Assembly: GCA_030431525.1 (NCBI GenBank)
Contig: JAUIJC010000008.1
Span: 1-64,000, forward strand
Reading direction: 5' to 3'
From: Bacteroidia bacterium
Lineage (GTDB): Bacteria > Bacteroidota > Bacteroidia > Cytophagales > JAAEPT01
Length of the DNA stretch: 64,000 nucleotides
The translations under genes and the position numbers were made by a program. Positions 16,201 through 23,862 of the stretch are shown in pieces. Under the pieces are notes generated by a model. It made no database searches, was not told the origin of the DNA, and saw only the letters and a list, made by a program, of their open reading frames with translations. The stretch's first letter is position 1, and each line of letters begins with the position of its first letter.

Positions 16201-16562
16201 GCCTCACCCAACAGGTGGTCACAAAACTGTTCTAACTCGCGGTCGAATAAGTCCACGCCGTGCGTGGTGCCCACCCAAAGTCTGCCTGCATTATCCTCCA
16301 ACAAGCTATAAACTGCATTGGCCGAAAGGCTCTTTGGATTGGATTCCTCATGGATAAACGTCTTGAACTGATAGGCGTCATAGCGGTTCAGACCATAGTC
16401 CGTACCAATCCAAACAAAACCCTCATGGTCTTGCAGGATGCTGTTGACCGAGTTATTGGAAAGTCCTTGGCCTACTGTCAAATGTTGGAACTTCATTTCC
16501 GCCATTTGGCAAAATCCCAAGGAAGAAAGCAATAAGAATAAAGCGAGTAAGGGTTTTTGCAT
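13239..16562 (-). CDS. Propeller/Y_Y_Y sensor with C-terminal SpoIIE phosphatase
   Basis: 1107 residues. After a signal peptide (MQKPLLALFLLLSSLGFC) come about 12 two-component-regulator propeller repeats with the GxxWIGT/WVGT signature (GFVWIGTDYGLNRY, GRLWVGTTHGVDLF) up to about residue 620, then a Y_Y_Y domain (GTYTFRVKASNSDGVW) near 770. One membrane helix (WWFKLIMFSLLIGLGYFYYR) at about 800 leads to a coiled coil and a SpoIIE/PP2C domain with SINYAQRIQEAILPQ, IVSGDFYWFG, VDCTGHGVPGAFMSLVG and YLFSDGYQDQFGG. The sensor is periplasmic and the phosphatase cytoplasmic. This layout replaces the histidine kinase of Bacteroidota hybrid two-component systems with a phosphatase. The signal is unknown; propeller/Y_Y_Y sensors usually detect glycans. 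No polysaccharide-utilisation genes or partner-switch proteins are adjacent. Confidence 0.92.
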   Translation of the reverse strand: MQKPLLALFLLLSSLGFCQMAEMKFQHLTVGQGLSNNSVNSILQDHEGFVWIGTDYGLNRYDAYQFKTFIHEESNPKSLSANAVYSLLEDNAGRLWVGTTHGVDLFDRELEQFCDHLLGEARVKCFFQDSKGRIWAGSEKQGLFLYDEVAGKFQKNFRHADNDPTSLPCNHVTSMAEDSLGRMWIGTECGIALFDEHHHAFRSLDELEGAPIQPIGPYIFSMIYSSTDELYVTTYGKGLYRLNPYNFTHKTYTKNSADRHSLNSNALTALLETEDGRIWVGTDGGGLNILDPKTEKFTIHQRSKGNSQSLSSNVIRCLATDTDGDIWIGTFRGGANFENPHTDAFGHHKNLPTLNDNTSVVSFAHNEDGLWIGTDGGGLIHLDIKRQIGRLYTYAQDDSTSISHNSVVSLALQSDNKYLWAGTYSGGLNRMDLETKEVVRLKHDEDDKNSISSNIIWGLLWDSKDRLWVGTHVGLDLYDKENNTFIHLKEQFPELRNPIRVLFEDSTHRIWVGTEKGLFVLNAEATKLETILLEEERERSDLNWIVSLYEEPHGTIWAGSFGGGLMMINPETHEYRRFTEKDGLANNIVCGILSDRSGNLWISTQKGMSKLYLRKKIFQNFTEGDGLQSQQFNLNASLKTKQDALIFGGINGFNYFRPEDIIPNTHKPEIVFTSLKLSSKEVVIGENSPLHKHINYTDQVVVGHDDHIITIEFAALNYSQAGNNQYAYMLKGFDQEWNYVGQKRTATYTNLDPGTYTFRVKASNSDGVWNDEGRSLTIIIEPPFWGTWWFKLIMFSLLIGLGYFYYRYQLQIRLRQDFKKKLDERTEDLRKHMGIIEEQQRNLTDSINYAQRIQEAILPQLENIKECFPESFVMYLPRDIVSGDFYWFGKQDGKTIIAAVDCTGHGVPGAFMSLVGHQLLNNIINHHGITEPDHILSHLNLAVRKALNHDITSRQDGMDIALITYDEKQQTIEFAGANNPLIYVKDGELHRIRGDRRAIGGHDQHVRFTKHVIEIDSPISLYLFSDGYQDQFGGPKGKKFMVSNFREMLHEVHSKPMNEQKQDLFETLCSWMGNEHKQVDDILIIGLRLGEELEKSEKKSDQNVQKN

Positions 16563-16771
16563 AAGCTTCGTGGGGTAAGTTATTCTTCATCGTTGCCATT
16601 TTTCAATTTCCTAAGTGGGATTAGAAATTTTTGAAAAGATGGCGATGTCAACTGGGTAAGGCGATTTCAAATTTTGGCACAGCAAAAACCATGAGATTTT
16701 GTACTCTGCCAAGAGAAATTTGTCCCTTACTTATAAAATACCCCGTTTATCTATGAAATGCGAGTGTTTGT

Positions 16772-17773
16772 TTAAACAAACACCTCATTTTTTTCGAAGT
16801 GGTGAATCATGTTTGAATCTACCTGAACCTGTAAGGTTTCACCCACCTTAAATGATTCTTCCTTGAGGTGCAGGACCAAGTAGGCCTCCGCTCCAATATT
16901 GATTTCCGCTTGATAATAAGCGCCATGGAAGCGAATGGTGTGGATGGTGCCCTCAATGCTGTTTTCAGCCTTTCCAATGCTTAAGTGCTCTGGACGGATG
17001 CAAACCATGCTGTCTTTTTCCAGTTCCAAAGCTTTCGCTGGAAGAATGGAACAAGCGCCGAACAAGCGAGCCACATAAGGTGTGGCAGGTTGACGGTAGA
17101 TGTTTTCTGGTTTATCCAACTGTATAAGCAAGCCATCCTTCATCACCGCGATTCGGTCCGAAGATGAAAGAGCGTCCTCAGCCTCGTGGGTCACCATCAG
17201 GATAGCTGTTTGGGTTTTTTCGGCGATTTGCTCCAAATCCCATTTTAGCTGTCGCTTGAGGTGTGGGTCCAAATGGCTGAAAGGCTCATCCAAGAGGATA
17301 AGTTTTGGTTCATCGGCGATGGCCTGCGCAATGGCTACTCGTTGTTCCTGCCCCCCAGACAATTCTTTTGGGGTTTTATTCGCCAATTCCTCAATCTGAC
17401 ACAATTCCAAAAGCTCGGCAATGCGTTCTTCTTGGTAGTCAGGGTGATATTTGCGGAGCTTGAACTGCAAGATGTCCCGCACCTTATGGTTTGGGAACAA
17501 ATCAAAGTCCTGCTGAACCAATTCAATGTCTTTATGGCCGGGGATGAGCTGGCAGAATGGCCCCAATATTTTTTCGCCGTCAATGGTCGCCTTGCCGGAG
17601 GTTTTAGCCACGCGTCCGCCCAAGATTTGCATCAAGGTGGTCTTTCCACAGCCACTCTCTCCCATAAGGGAAAGGAGTTCACCCTTTTCCATGCTCAGGT
17701 CGATGCCGTTCAGGGCAAAGCCCTTTTCCCCCTCGTACTGTTTGGTCAACCCTTTGATTTCTAGTAAGGCCAT
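16772..17773 (-). CDS. ABC transporter ATP-binding protein with TOBE-like domain, orphan
   Basis: 333 residues from the ATG at 17773 (a second ATG at 17788 is also in frame). The ATPase domain has Walker A ([16 protein letters not shown]), signature ([15 protein letters not shown]), Walker B ([13 protein letters not shown]) and H-loop ([10 protein letters not shown]). A C-terminal beta-rich part ([19 protein letters not shown]) is a TOBE-type domain as in PotA, FbpC and MalK importers of polyamines, iron or sugars. No permease or binding-protein gene is adjacent, so the substrate is unknown. A family A repeat lies just upstream of the start, where its promoter would be expected. Confidence 0.88.
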   Translation of the reverse strand: MALLEIKGLTKQYEGEKGFALNGIDLSMEKGELLSLMGESGCGKTTLMQILGGRVAKTSGKATIDGEKILGPFCQLIPGHKDIELVQQDFDLFPNHKVRDILQFKLRKYHPDYQEERIAELLELCQIEELANKTPKELSGGQEQRVAIAQAIADEPKLILLDEPFSHLDPHLKRQLKWDLEQIAEKTQTAILMVTHEAEDALSSSDRIAVMKDGLLIQLDKPENIYRQPATPYVARLFGACSILPAKALELEKDSMVCIRPEHLSIGKAENSIEGTIHTIRFHGAYYQAEINIGAEAYLVLHLKEESFKVGETLQVQVDSNMIHHFEKNEVFV

Positions 17774-17834
17774 AGCAACGTTATTCAATCGTCAAATGCG
17801 GTACAAATCTAAGCAGTCGTGGGGGAATGCCGTC

Positions 17835-18005
17835 ATAGCGAAAGAGGAATAATAAACTGAATCACTAAGACGCAGTTATTTTGTTCGCTGTTCTTAACAA
17901 ATTGATGCAGGGATAGCCTTAAGCTATCGCAAGTCAATTTGGTGAGGACAGTGGACAAAAGAACAAGTCGACTGGTTCTGTTTGTTCTTCTTCTTTTGCT
18001 TAATC
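17835..18005. repeat. Family A inverted repeat, copy 2
   Basis: Same orientation as the copy at 6975-7143 and similar over most of its length, including GCAGTTATTTTGTTCGCTG, a GATAGC-type inner palindrome and GACAGTGGACAAAAGAA. It occupies the gap between the divergent ABC ATPase and WD40-caspase genes. Confidence 0.85.
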
Positions 18006-18058
18006 CCAACAAATGAATGTTTTTTTTGATTCGGGAAAGAGGAGTTTTTTTTGTGAAC

Positions 18059-18066
18059 TAACTTTG
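18059..18066 (+). promoter_or_regulatory. -7 box of the WD40-caspase gene
   Basis: TAACTTTG matches TAnnTTTG. The resulting leader of about 215 bases contains the family C repeat at 18135-18250. No -33 TTTG is at ideal spacing. Confidence 0.5.
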
Positions 18067-18134
18067 TATCAACGGCCTGCGATGCTCGCCGAAATTTTCC
18101 AACTCCTTAGATATTGTTCTGAATGGAGGAAAAT

Positions 18135-18250
18135 TAACCACAGAGACCACTGAGGAAAGGAGAAAAGGAGACCTTTGACGCTCAGACACCAATGCATTTG
18201 AAGAGGGGAGAATCTCTTAAACCTCCTTTCCTCTGTGTTCGCTGTGGTTC
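18135..18250. repeat. Family C inverted repeat (ACCACAGAG type), copy 1
   Basis: Left arm AACCACAGAG...CTGAGGAAAGGAG pairs with CTCCTTTCCTCTGTG...CTGTGGTT across a diverged centre. A second copy is at 54076-54206. Here the hairpin lies in the probable 5' leader of the WD40-caspase mRNA. Confidence 0.8.
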
Positions 18251-18287
18251 ACCAGTCTATTCAGGATTTTCTTAATTGTTTTTGTAA

Positions 18288-21200
18288 ATGATGCGCCATT
18301 TTCTCCTTCCGTTTTTCCTGTTATTGAGCGGTTTGGCTTTTTCTCAGAGTAAAAAATTGACCACAGTTGTCCAGCGTGGACACGGCGAAGCCGTCAAGGC
18401 GGTGGCTATTTCCCCAGATGGCAATTACGTCGCCACAGGAAGCCGTGACAAAACCATCAAGCTGTGGGATAGGGCCACAGGCTTGGAGGTGAAATCATTT
18501 TTGGGTCATGCTCACACCGTGAATGATTTGGCGTTTTCCGCCGATGGAAAATGGTTGTTGAGTAGCAGTGCGGACTTTACCGCCCGTTTTTGGAGTGTGG
18601 AAACAGGTGAGGAGCTGTGGTGCTCGGAAAAATTCAAGAATTATGTGACCACGGTGGCCATTGACCCAACGGGGCGATTTTTTGCCGTTGGCGGATTTTT
18701 CGATGAGGTGAAAGTCTATGATGTGGTCACTTATTTGGAAGTCCAAACCATTGAGGCCGACCCTGACCGTAGCGTTGGTTACGGTGTTGATTTGGCCTTT
18801 AGCCCAGACGGTAAGTTTTTGGCCATCGGCGAGGATAACCGAAAGGCGCATGTTTACTCCACAGAAGATTGGTCGGAGAAGTATCTTTTTAAGCCAGAGA
18901 ATGGCTGGTGTGGTGGATGCGGAACTTTGGTGGCCTTTAGTCCGGACAGCAAATCATTGGTGAAATTCTCTCATCGAACGGATGTGGTATCCTATGATTT
19001 GGCCACGGGTCAGAAGGGAAAGTCCTTTATGAGGACTGAAGAAGATATGGCTGGAATTTCATTCAGTTTGGACGGCTCTAAGTTGGTTGTGGCAACCGAG
19101 GATTCCGCCAAGGTGTTCTCTTGGCCGAACGGCGATTTGTTGGGAGAATTAGATAAGCAGGGAAAGGGCTTCACGGATGTGATTGCCACTAATGAACAAT
19201 TGTTTTTGGGTAATGCTGATGGCACCACAGGCATTTGGTCCTTGGATGGCATGCAAGCGGAAGGCGCTTTGTCAGGCTTGCTGAATCGAAGGGATAAGGG
19301 AGGCGTGGATTACGATTTGGGGAATTATTGGCAACACCATTTGGCCAAACGAGTGAAATACAAGTTCCCTGTTTTGCTGACAAAGGATGGCAAACAAATG
19401 CTGACCGGTAAAACGGGAACCAAGGTGAAGCTTTGGGAAGTGGGCAAGGCGTCCATGCCTCAGGAGTTTTTGGGCCATGAAAAGGCGGTGCTTTCAATGG
19501 CATTGTCCAAGGATGAACAACTGCTTGCAACGGCCAGCGGAGATGGTGAAATCCGCCTTTGGGATATGAAAACCCGTCAAAAAGTGCGGTCATTTCTCGA
19601 GCATAATAAATACCCTGTTTTTGACCTCAAGTTCAGCCCTGACGGCAAGCGCTTGGCAAGTTGTGGTTGGGATGGCAAAATTATTCTTTGGGATGTGGCT
19701 ACTGGCGAGCCATTGTCTATCGTTCGTTTGGATCAGGCCTCAGGCTATGAGCTGGCGTTTTCTCCAAATGGATTGTATTTGGTAGTGGCCCAACTCGATA
19801 AGCGTTTGGTGCTTTACGAGGCGGATTCCGGCGAGGAAGTGAAGACTTTTGTTGGGCACACGGCAGAGGTCACTGCCATTGATTTCCACCCGAATGGTCA
19901 AGAGTTTTTGACCGCATCGCTGGATGGAACTGTGGCTGTATGGAATTTGGGAACGGGTTTGTTGGAACGAAAAATCAGAGAAAAAGAGGCGTTCTATTCG
20001 GCCTTTTATGCCCAAGAAGGGAACCGCATTTTTACGGCCGGAAGCAGTCGCCAAATCAAGGTGTTTGATGCGAACAACGCCAAGTTTTTGTACCAATTAG
20101 AAGGCCATCAAAATGAGGTGGTCGCCTTGGATTTGAGTGAGGAAAAGTCCCTGTTGGTTTCCGTGGATGTGGACGGCGTGATGAAGTTTTGGGATTTGAA
20201 CCGAAATGAGGAGGTGTTTGAATATGTGCAGTTGGGAAGCGATGAATGGATGGCCATTAATACCGAGGGCTATTTTTATGCGACGCCAAACGCCCGTCAA
20301 GCGGTCCACTTTGTGGATGGCATGAAAGTGTACCAGTCTGACCAGTTTTTTGATTCATTTTTCCGACCAGATTTGCTGAAAGAGGCCATTGATAAAGCCA
20401 AAGGCCCAAGGCGAGGCATGCGTGGATTGTTGTATCAATCTCCTCCGCCGGAGGTGAAATTGGCAGGAATGGCGACTGAGGGAAAAGACAGTGTGGATTT
20501 GTTTGTGAAGATTATTGAGCATGGCGGAGGCATCCGTCATTTCCAACTGTTTCATAACGGCAAGCGCCTGACGCAAGGATTGGAAGATTTGAAATTGGAA
20601 AAGGAGGGAAAGGGAGAGTTTGTTTACAGTTGCAGGCTTCCGTTGGTGGCAGGTCATAATGTGTTTTCCGCGAAGGCCTCCAGTAAGGGAAATATTTCCT
20701 CGGCATTGGCCAATATTGATGTGCTTTCGGATAGCAAAGTGTCTGGAAGCAAGTGCCACTTGTTGGTGATTGGAGTTGATGTGTATGAGAATCCGCGTTT
20801 GAATTTGAACTACGCCAAGGCCGATGCACTCGCTTTTGCGGATACCCTTCAAGAAGGCGCGTCCTTATACGCTGATTTGGTGGTTCATCAGCTCACAGAC
20901 AAGGATGCCAACCGTGAGAAAATCCTTCAGAAACTGGATGATTTGTCCACTTTGGTAGGCATCAATGATGTGTTTATCCTCTACTATGCTGGCCATGGTT
21001 CGGTGGTGGATAACCGCTTCTATATGGTGCCAAGTAATGCCACTCGTCTTTATGAAGGCACAAGCATGGAGCGCAATGCCATCTCCGCGCAGGTTCTTCA
21101 GGACAAGCTCAAAAACATCAAGGCGCTCAAGCAACTGATTATCATGGATGCCTGTCAGTCGGGTAAATCCTTGGAGGAGTTTGCCCAGCGAGGCGCTTTG

Positions 21201-21506
21201 GAGGAAAAGGCCATCGCACAGCTTTCCCGTAGCGCTGGAATCCATATTCTCGCCTCGGCGGGAAGCGAGCAATTCGCCTCGGAGTTTCCTGCTTTGGGTC
21301 ACGGGCTCTTCACTTATGCATTGTTGGAAGCCTTGAGTGGAAAGGCCGACGGCGCTCCGAAGGATGGCAAGGTGACCATCTATGAATTGAAGTCTTATCT
21401 GGATGACCAAGTTCCAGCTTTGGGAGAGCAGTATAAAGGAAGTCCGCAGTATCCGTTTACGTTCTCGCAGGGGCAGGATTTTCCCGTTGTGCTACAATCC
21501 CGATAG
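18288..21506 (+). CDS. Exported WD40-repeat protein with C-terminal caspase (C14) domain
   Basis: 1072 residues (an ATG at 18291 is equally possible). The N-terminus is a signal peptide (FLLPFFLLLSGLAFSQ). Residues about 30-690 hold at least ten WD40-like repeats, with motifs such as SPDGNYVATGSRDKTIKLWD and SADGKWLLSSSADFTARFW. The C-terminal 250 residues are a peptidase C14/metacaspase-type domain: entry KCHLLVIGVDVYENPRLN, catalytic His903 in YYAGHGSVVDNRFY and catalytic Cys956 in IIMDACQSGKSLEEF. The family cleaves after basic or acidic residues; specificity is not visible. The signal peptide suggests it acts outside the cytoplasm. Propeller-caspase fusions are known in Bacteroidota and cyanobacteria; physiological roles are largely unestablished. 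Confidence 0.92.
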   Translation: MMRHFLLPFFLLLSGLAFSQSKKLTTVVQRGHGEAVKAVAISPDGNYVATGSRDKTIKLWDRATGLEVKSFLGHAHTVNDLAFSADGKWLLSSSADFTARFWSVETGEELWCSEKFKNYVTTVAIDPTGRFFAVGGFFDEVKVYDVVTYLEVQTIEADPDRSVGYGVDLAFSPDGKFLAIGEDNRKAHVYSTEDWSEKYLFKPENGWCGGCGTLVAFSPDSKSLVKFSHRTDVVSYDLATGQKGKSFMRTEEDMAGISFSLDGSKLVVATEDSAKVFSWPNGDLLGELDKQGKGFTDVIATNEQLFLGNADGTTGIWSLDGMQAEGALSGLLNRRDKGGVDYDLGNYWQHHLAKRVKYKFPVLLTKDGKQMLTGKTGTKVKLWEVGKASMPQEFLGHEKAVLSMALSKDEQLLATASGDGEIRLWDMKTRQKVRSFLEHNKYPVFDLKFSPDGKRLASCGWDGKIILWDVATGEPLSIVRLDQASGYELAFSPNGLYLVVAQLDKRLVLYEADSGEEVKTFVGHTAEVTAIDFHPNGQEFLTASLDGTVAVWNLGTGLLERKIREKEAFYSAFYAQEGNRIFTAGSSRQIKVFDANNAKFLYQLEGHQNEVVALDLSEEKSLLVSVDVDGVMKFWDLNRNEEVFEYVQLGSDEWMAINTEGYFYATPNARQAVHFVDGMKVYQSDQFFDSFFRPDLLKEAIDKAKGPRRGMRGLLYQSPPPEVKLAGMATEGKDSVDLFVKIIEHGGGIRHFQLFHNGKRLTQGLEDLKLEKEGKGEFVYSCRLPLVAGHNVFSAKASSKGNISSALANIDVLSDSKVSGSKCHLLVIGVDVYENPRLNLNYAKADALAFADTLQEGASLYADLVVHQLTDKDANREKILQKLDDLSTLVGINDVFILYYAGHGSVVDNRFYMVPSNATRLYEGTSMERNAISAQVLQDKLKNIKALKQLIIMDACQSGKSLEEFAQRGALEEKAIAQLSRSAGIHILASAGSEQFASEFPALGHGLFTYALLEALSGKADGAPKDGKVTIYELKSYLDDQVPALGEQYKGSPQYPFTFSQGQDFPVVLQSR

Positions 21507-21564
21507 GCCTTGAAATGAATGCCATGTGTTTTCGTTCTGTTTGGAGAAACAAAAACACATAGGT

Positions 21565-22233
21565 ATGGATTTTCAAAAAAGGATGGAGGACCTCAAGGAG
21601 TCCATCGAAAGCAAGCTTTCCGATGAGCAAATCCAGATTATGCATCACGCCACTGATGCCTTGAGACAAACTGGAATTGAGCAAAAGGTGCTTGGTGTCA
21701 GTGAGGAGTTTCCCCACTTTGAGCTGGAGAATCAGAACGAAATGCTGGTGCGTAGCCAAGACCTTTTGAGCAAAGGTCCTATTGCAATTACTTTCTATCG
21801 AGGGTTTTGGTGTCCCTATTGTAATCTTGATCTTTCAAACCTGAATAAATATCACAATGAAATTAAGCAGGAGGGCGGTCAGCTAATTTGTATCTCACCC
21901 GAACTGCCCGAATACTCAAGGAAGATTATTGAGAAGCAACATTTGGGTTTTGAAATCCTCCATGACCCCGAAAATCATTTGGCGAACCGACTGGGCTTGA
22001 AGTTTCAGTTGCCAGAGGATTTGAGGAAGCTTTATTTGGAGGCGTTTTCCATTGACTTGCCAAAATACCACGGAGAGGACAGTTGGACCCTCCCAATGCC
22101 TGCTCGATTTGTCATAAACCAACAGGGGATAGTCCTTTATTCAGAGGCCAGCGCAGACTATACCCAGCGTCCAGATCCAAAAGTGATGCTTCCCTATATT
22201 AGAAAGGCTTTCGAAGACAGGCGAGTAGCCTAA
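21565..22233 (+). CDS. AhpC/TSA-family peroxiredoxin-like protein
   Basis: 222 residues from the ATG at 21565. A helical N-terminal extension (about residues 1-65) precedes a thioredoxin-fold core with the motif FYRGFWCPYCNLDLSNLN, a CxxC like that of PrxL2/AhpC-TSA redoxin proteins. Downstream RFVINQQGIVLYSEAS is the family's sheet with the conserved Pro of PMPARF. Expected role: thiol peroxidase or disulfide oxidoreductase. The gene follows the WD40-caspase gene by 58 bases on the same strand and has its own terminator. Confidence 0.87.
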   Translation: MDFQKRMEDLKESIESKLSDEQIQIMHHATDALRQTGIEQKVLGVSEEFPHFELENQNEMLVRSQDLLSKGPIAITFYRGFWCPYCNLDLSNLNKYHNEIKQEGGQLICISPELPEYSRKIIEKQHLGFEILHDPENHLANRLGLKFQLPEDLRKLYLEAFSIDLPKYHGEDSWTLPMPARFVINQQGIVLYSEASADYTQRPDPKVMLPYIRKAFEDRRVA

Positions 22234-22252
22234 TTTAGACTAAAGATTTTGT

Positions 22253-22294
22253 TTCATCCTTCTTGATAACGCTTCAAGAAGGGTGAATTTTTTT
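22253..22294 (+). terminator. Terminator after the peroxiredoxin-like gene
   Basis: TTCATCCTTCTTGA and TCAAGAAGGGTGAA form a stem followed by eight T. Confidence 0.85.
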
Positions 22295-22325
22295 CCTTTT
22301 TTGGTGTTAGGTACATGCTTACTTC

Positions 22326-22354
22326 TTTGATTCATCCTCAAAAAAGTATCTTTG
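22326..22354 (+). promoter_or_regulatory. Promoter of the TPR-OmpA operon
   Basis: TTTG at 22326-22329, 17 bases, then TATCTTTG at 22347-22354 is a full match to the Bacteroidota promoter. The inferred start at about 22361 leaves a leader of about 29 bases to the ATG at 22390. Confidence 0.8.
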
Positions 22355-22389
22355 AAGGGTGTTTTCTATTGACAAGAACTTTTAAGTGT

Positions 22390-23850
22390 ATGAAAAGGCG
22401 GTTACTATTTTTCGTCTTGCTCCTAAGCGGTTTCCAAGCTTTGGCCCAAGACTTCCCACCAGATTCCCTCTATCGCCAAGGGGAGCGATTGTATTTCGAT
22501 AAGCAATACGAAGAAGCCATTCCCAAACTTACCGAAGCGCTGGAGAAGGGCCTTCAGCGTGATGGCTGGGCTTATGTCTATCGTGCTTCTTGCTATCAAA
22601 ACCTTCGGCAGTATGAACAAGCATTGGTGGATTATGAGATTGCAATCACCAAAGTGACCGACAATCCTGTTGTGTTTTTCCATTATGGCTCATGTTTGCG
22701 ACGAGTGAGAAAATATGAGAAAGCCATTGCTGTGATCGAGAAGGTGATGGAAATGAGGGATAGTCCCCAAGGCAGTGATGGATATGAGTTGGGGTTGAAC
22801 TATTACAACCTTAATGAATTTGAAAAAGGGTTCAAACATTTCAAGAAAACCTCTGAATTGCTTCCCAGTTCCCCAGAGCCAATTTTTTGGATGGGCGAAT
22901 GCCGTCAGCAACAGTTGAGGAACGAGGAGGCCGTCGTGTTTTTTAATAAGACCTTTGAGCTTGACAAGGATTATTATTACTCGTATCCCGAACGTGGTCT
23001 TTGCTATTCCAATATGGGCGAGTACGGTCGCGCCATTGCGGATTACGAGGCTTACCTAAAACATGATCCAGAGAACTATTGGGTGCTCTCAAAAATGGCA
23101 TCCTGCAAGAGTTATGTTGGGCGTTCCGAGGAAGCGATTTTGGACTTGAATAGGGTGATAGAGTTGGCTCCCGACAATGCCGAGGCTTACCAAGATCGGG
23201 GTTCCATCAAAAGCACGATTGGAAAACATGAGGCTGGTCTAAAGGATTTGAATCAGGCGGTGGCTATGGATTCTGCTAACGACTGGAACTACTTCCTAAG
23301 GGCTCAGGTTCGGGTGAAACTGAGGGATTATGAGGGTGCGCTAAAGGATTTGGATACGGCAATCGCCTTGGATGATTACGCCTTATTTTATCATTGGAGG
23401 GCACGGATTCGCTTCTATTACATGAAGCAACCTGCACTGGCCAAAGCCGATTTGGAGGTGTCCATTGCCCACACGGAAGATTGTCAGGATGCAAGGGCTT
23501 ATTCCCTAATGATGGTGGGCCGTGAGCAGGAGGCCATCGAATACTTCAAAAAGCAGATTTCCAAGTCGAAGTATCGTCGAAAAAAGGCGGGGAACTATTA
23601 CGATTTGGGCTGTATCTATTCGCTTATGGGGCGAAAGGAGGATGCCTTGAAGCAGTTGGATAAATGCTTGGATTTGGGCTACAGCAATTACGACCATTTG
23701 CGCTATGACCACGACTGGTCAAACATTCGCAAAACTCCAGAGTTCGCTAGCTTGATGGCCAAGTACAATATTTACTTCCCTGTTGATGCCATGCAGTTTC
23801 AAAGGGAGCAGGAAACCAAAATCTTCCTCGTGGAATACAAGGGGAAATAA
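22390..23850 (+). CDS. Exported tetratricopeptide-repeat protein
   Basis: 486 residues beginning with a signal peptide (MKRRLLFFVLLLSGFQALAQ); the start is fixed by this and by the upstream promoter. The mature part is nine or more TPR units, for example GERLYFDKQYEEAIPKLTEA, ALVDYEIAITKVTDNPVV and GSIKSTIGKHEAGLKDLNQA. TPRs form a solenoid that binds other proteins. It lies 13 bases before the OmpA-family gene, so the two are cotranscribed and probably act together in the envelope. In T9SS machines PorE carries TPR, propeller, carboxypeptidase-regulatory-like and OmpA parts in one chain; this pair has TPR and regulatory-like plus OmpA parts on two chains, but equivalence is only a suggestion. 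Confidence 0.9.
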   Translation: MKRRLLFFVLLLSGFQALAQDFPPDSLYRQGERLYFDKQYEEAIPKLTEALEKGLQRDGWAYVYRASCYQNLRQYEQALVDYEIAITKVTDNPVVFFHYGSCLRRVRKYEKAIAVIEKVMEMRDSPQGSDGYELGLNYYNLNEFEKGFKHFKKTSELLPSSPEPIFWMGECRQQQLRNEEAVVFFNKTFELDKDYYYSYPERGLCYSNMGEYGRAIADYEAYLKHDPENYWVLSKMASCKSYVGRSEEAILDLNRVIELAPDNAEAYQDRGSIKSTIGKHEAGLKDLNQAVAMDSANDWNYFLRAQVRVKLRDYEGALKDLDTAIALDDYALFYHWRARIRFYYMKQPALAKADLEVSIAHTEDCQDARAYSLMMVGREQEAIEYFKKQISKSKYRRKKAGNYYDLGCIYSLMGRKEDALKQLDKCLDLGYSNYDHLRYDHDWSNIRKTPEFASLMAKYNIYFPVDAMQFQREQETKIFLVEYKGK

Positions 23851-23862
23851 AGACTTTTTAGG

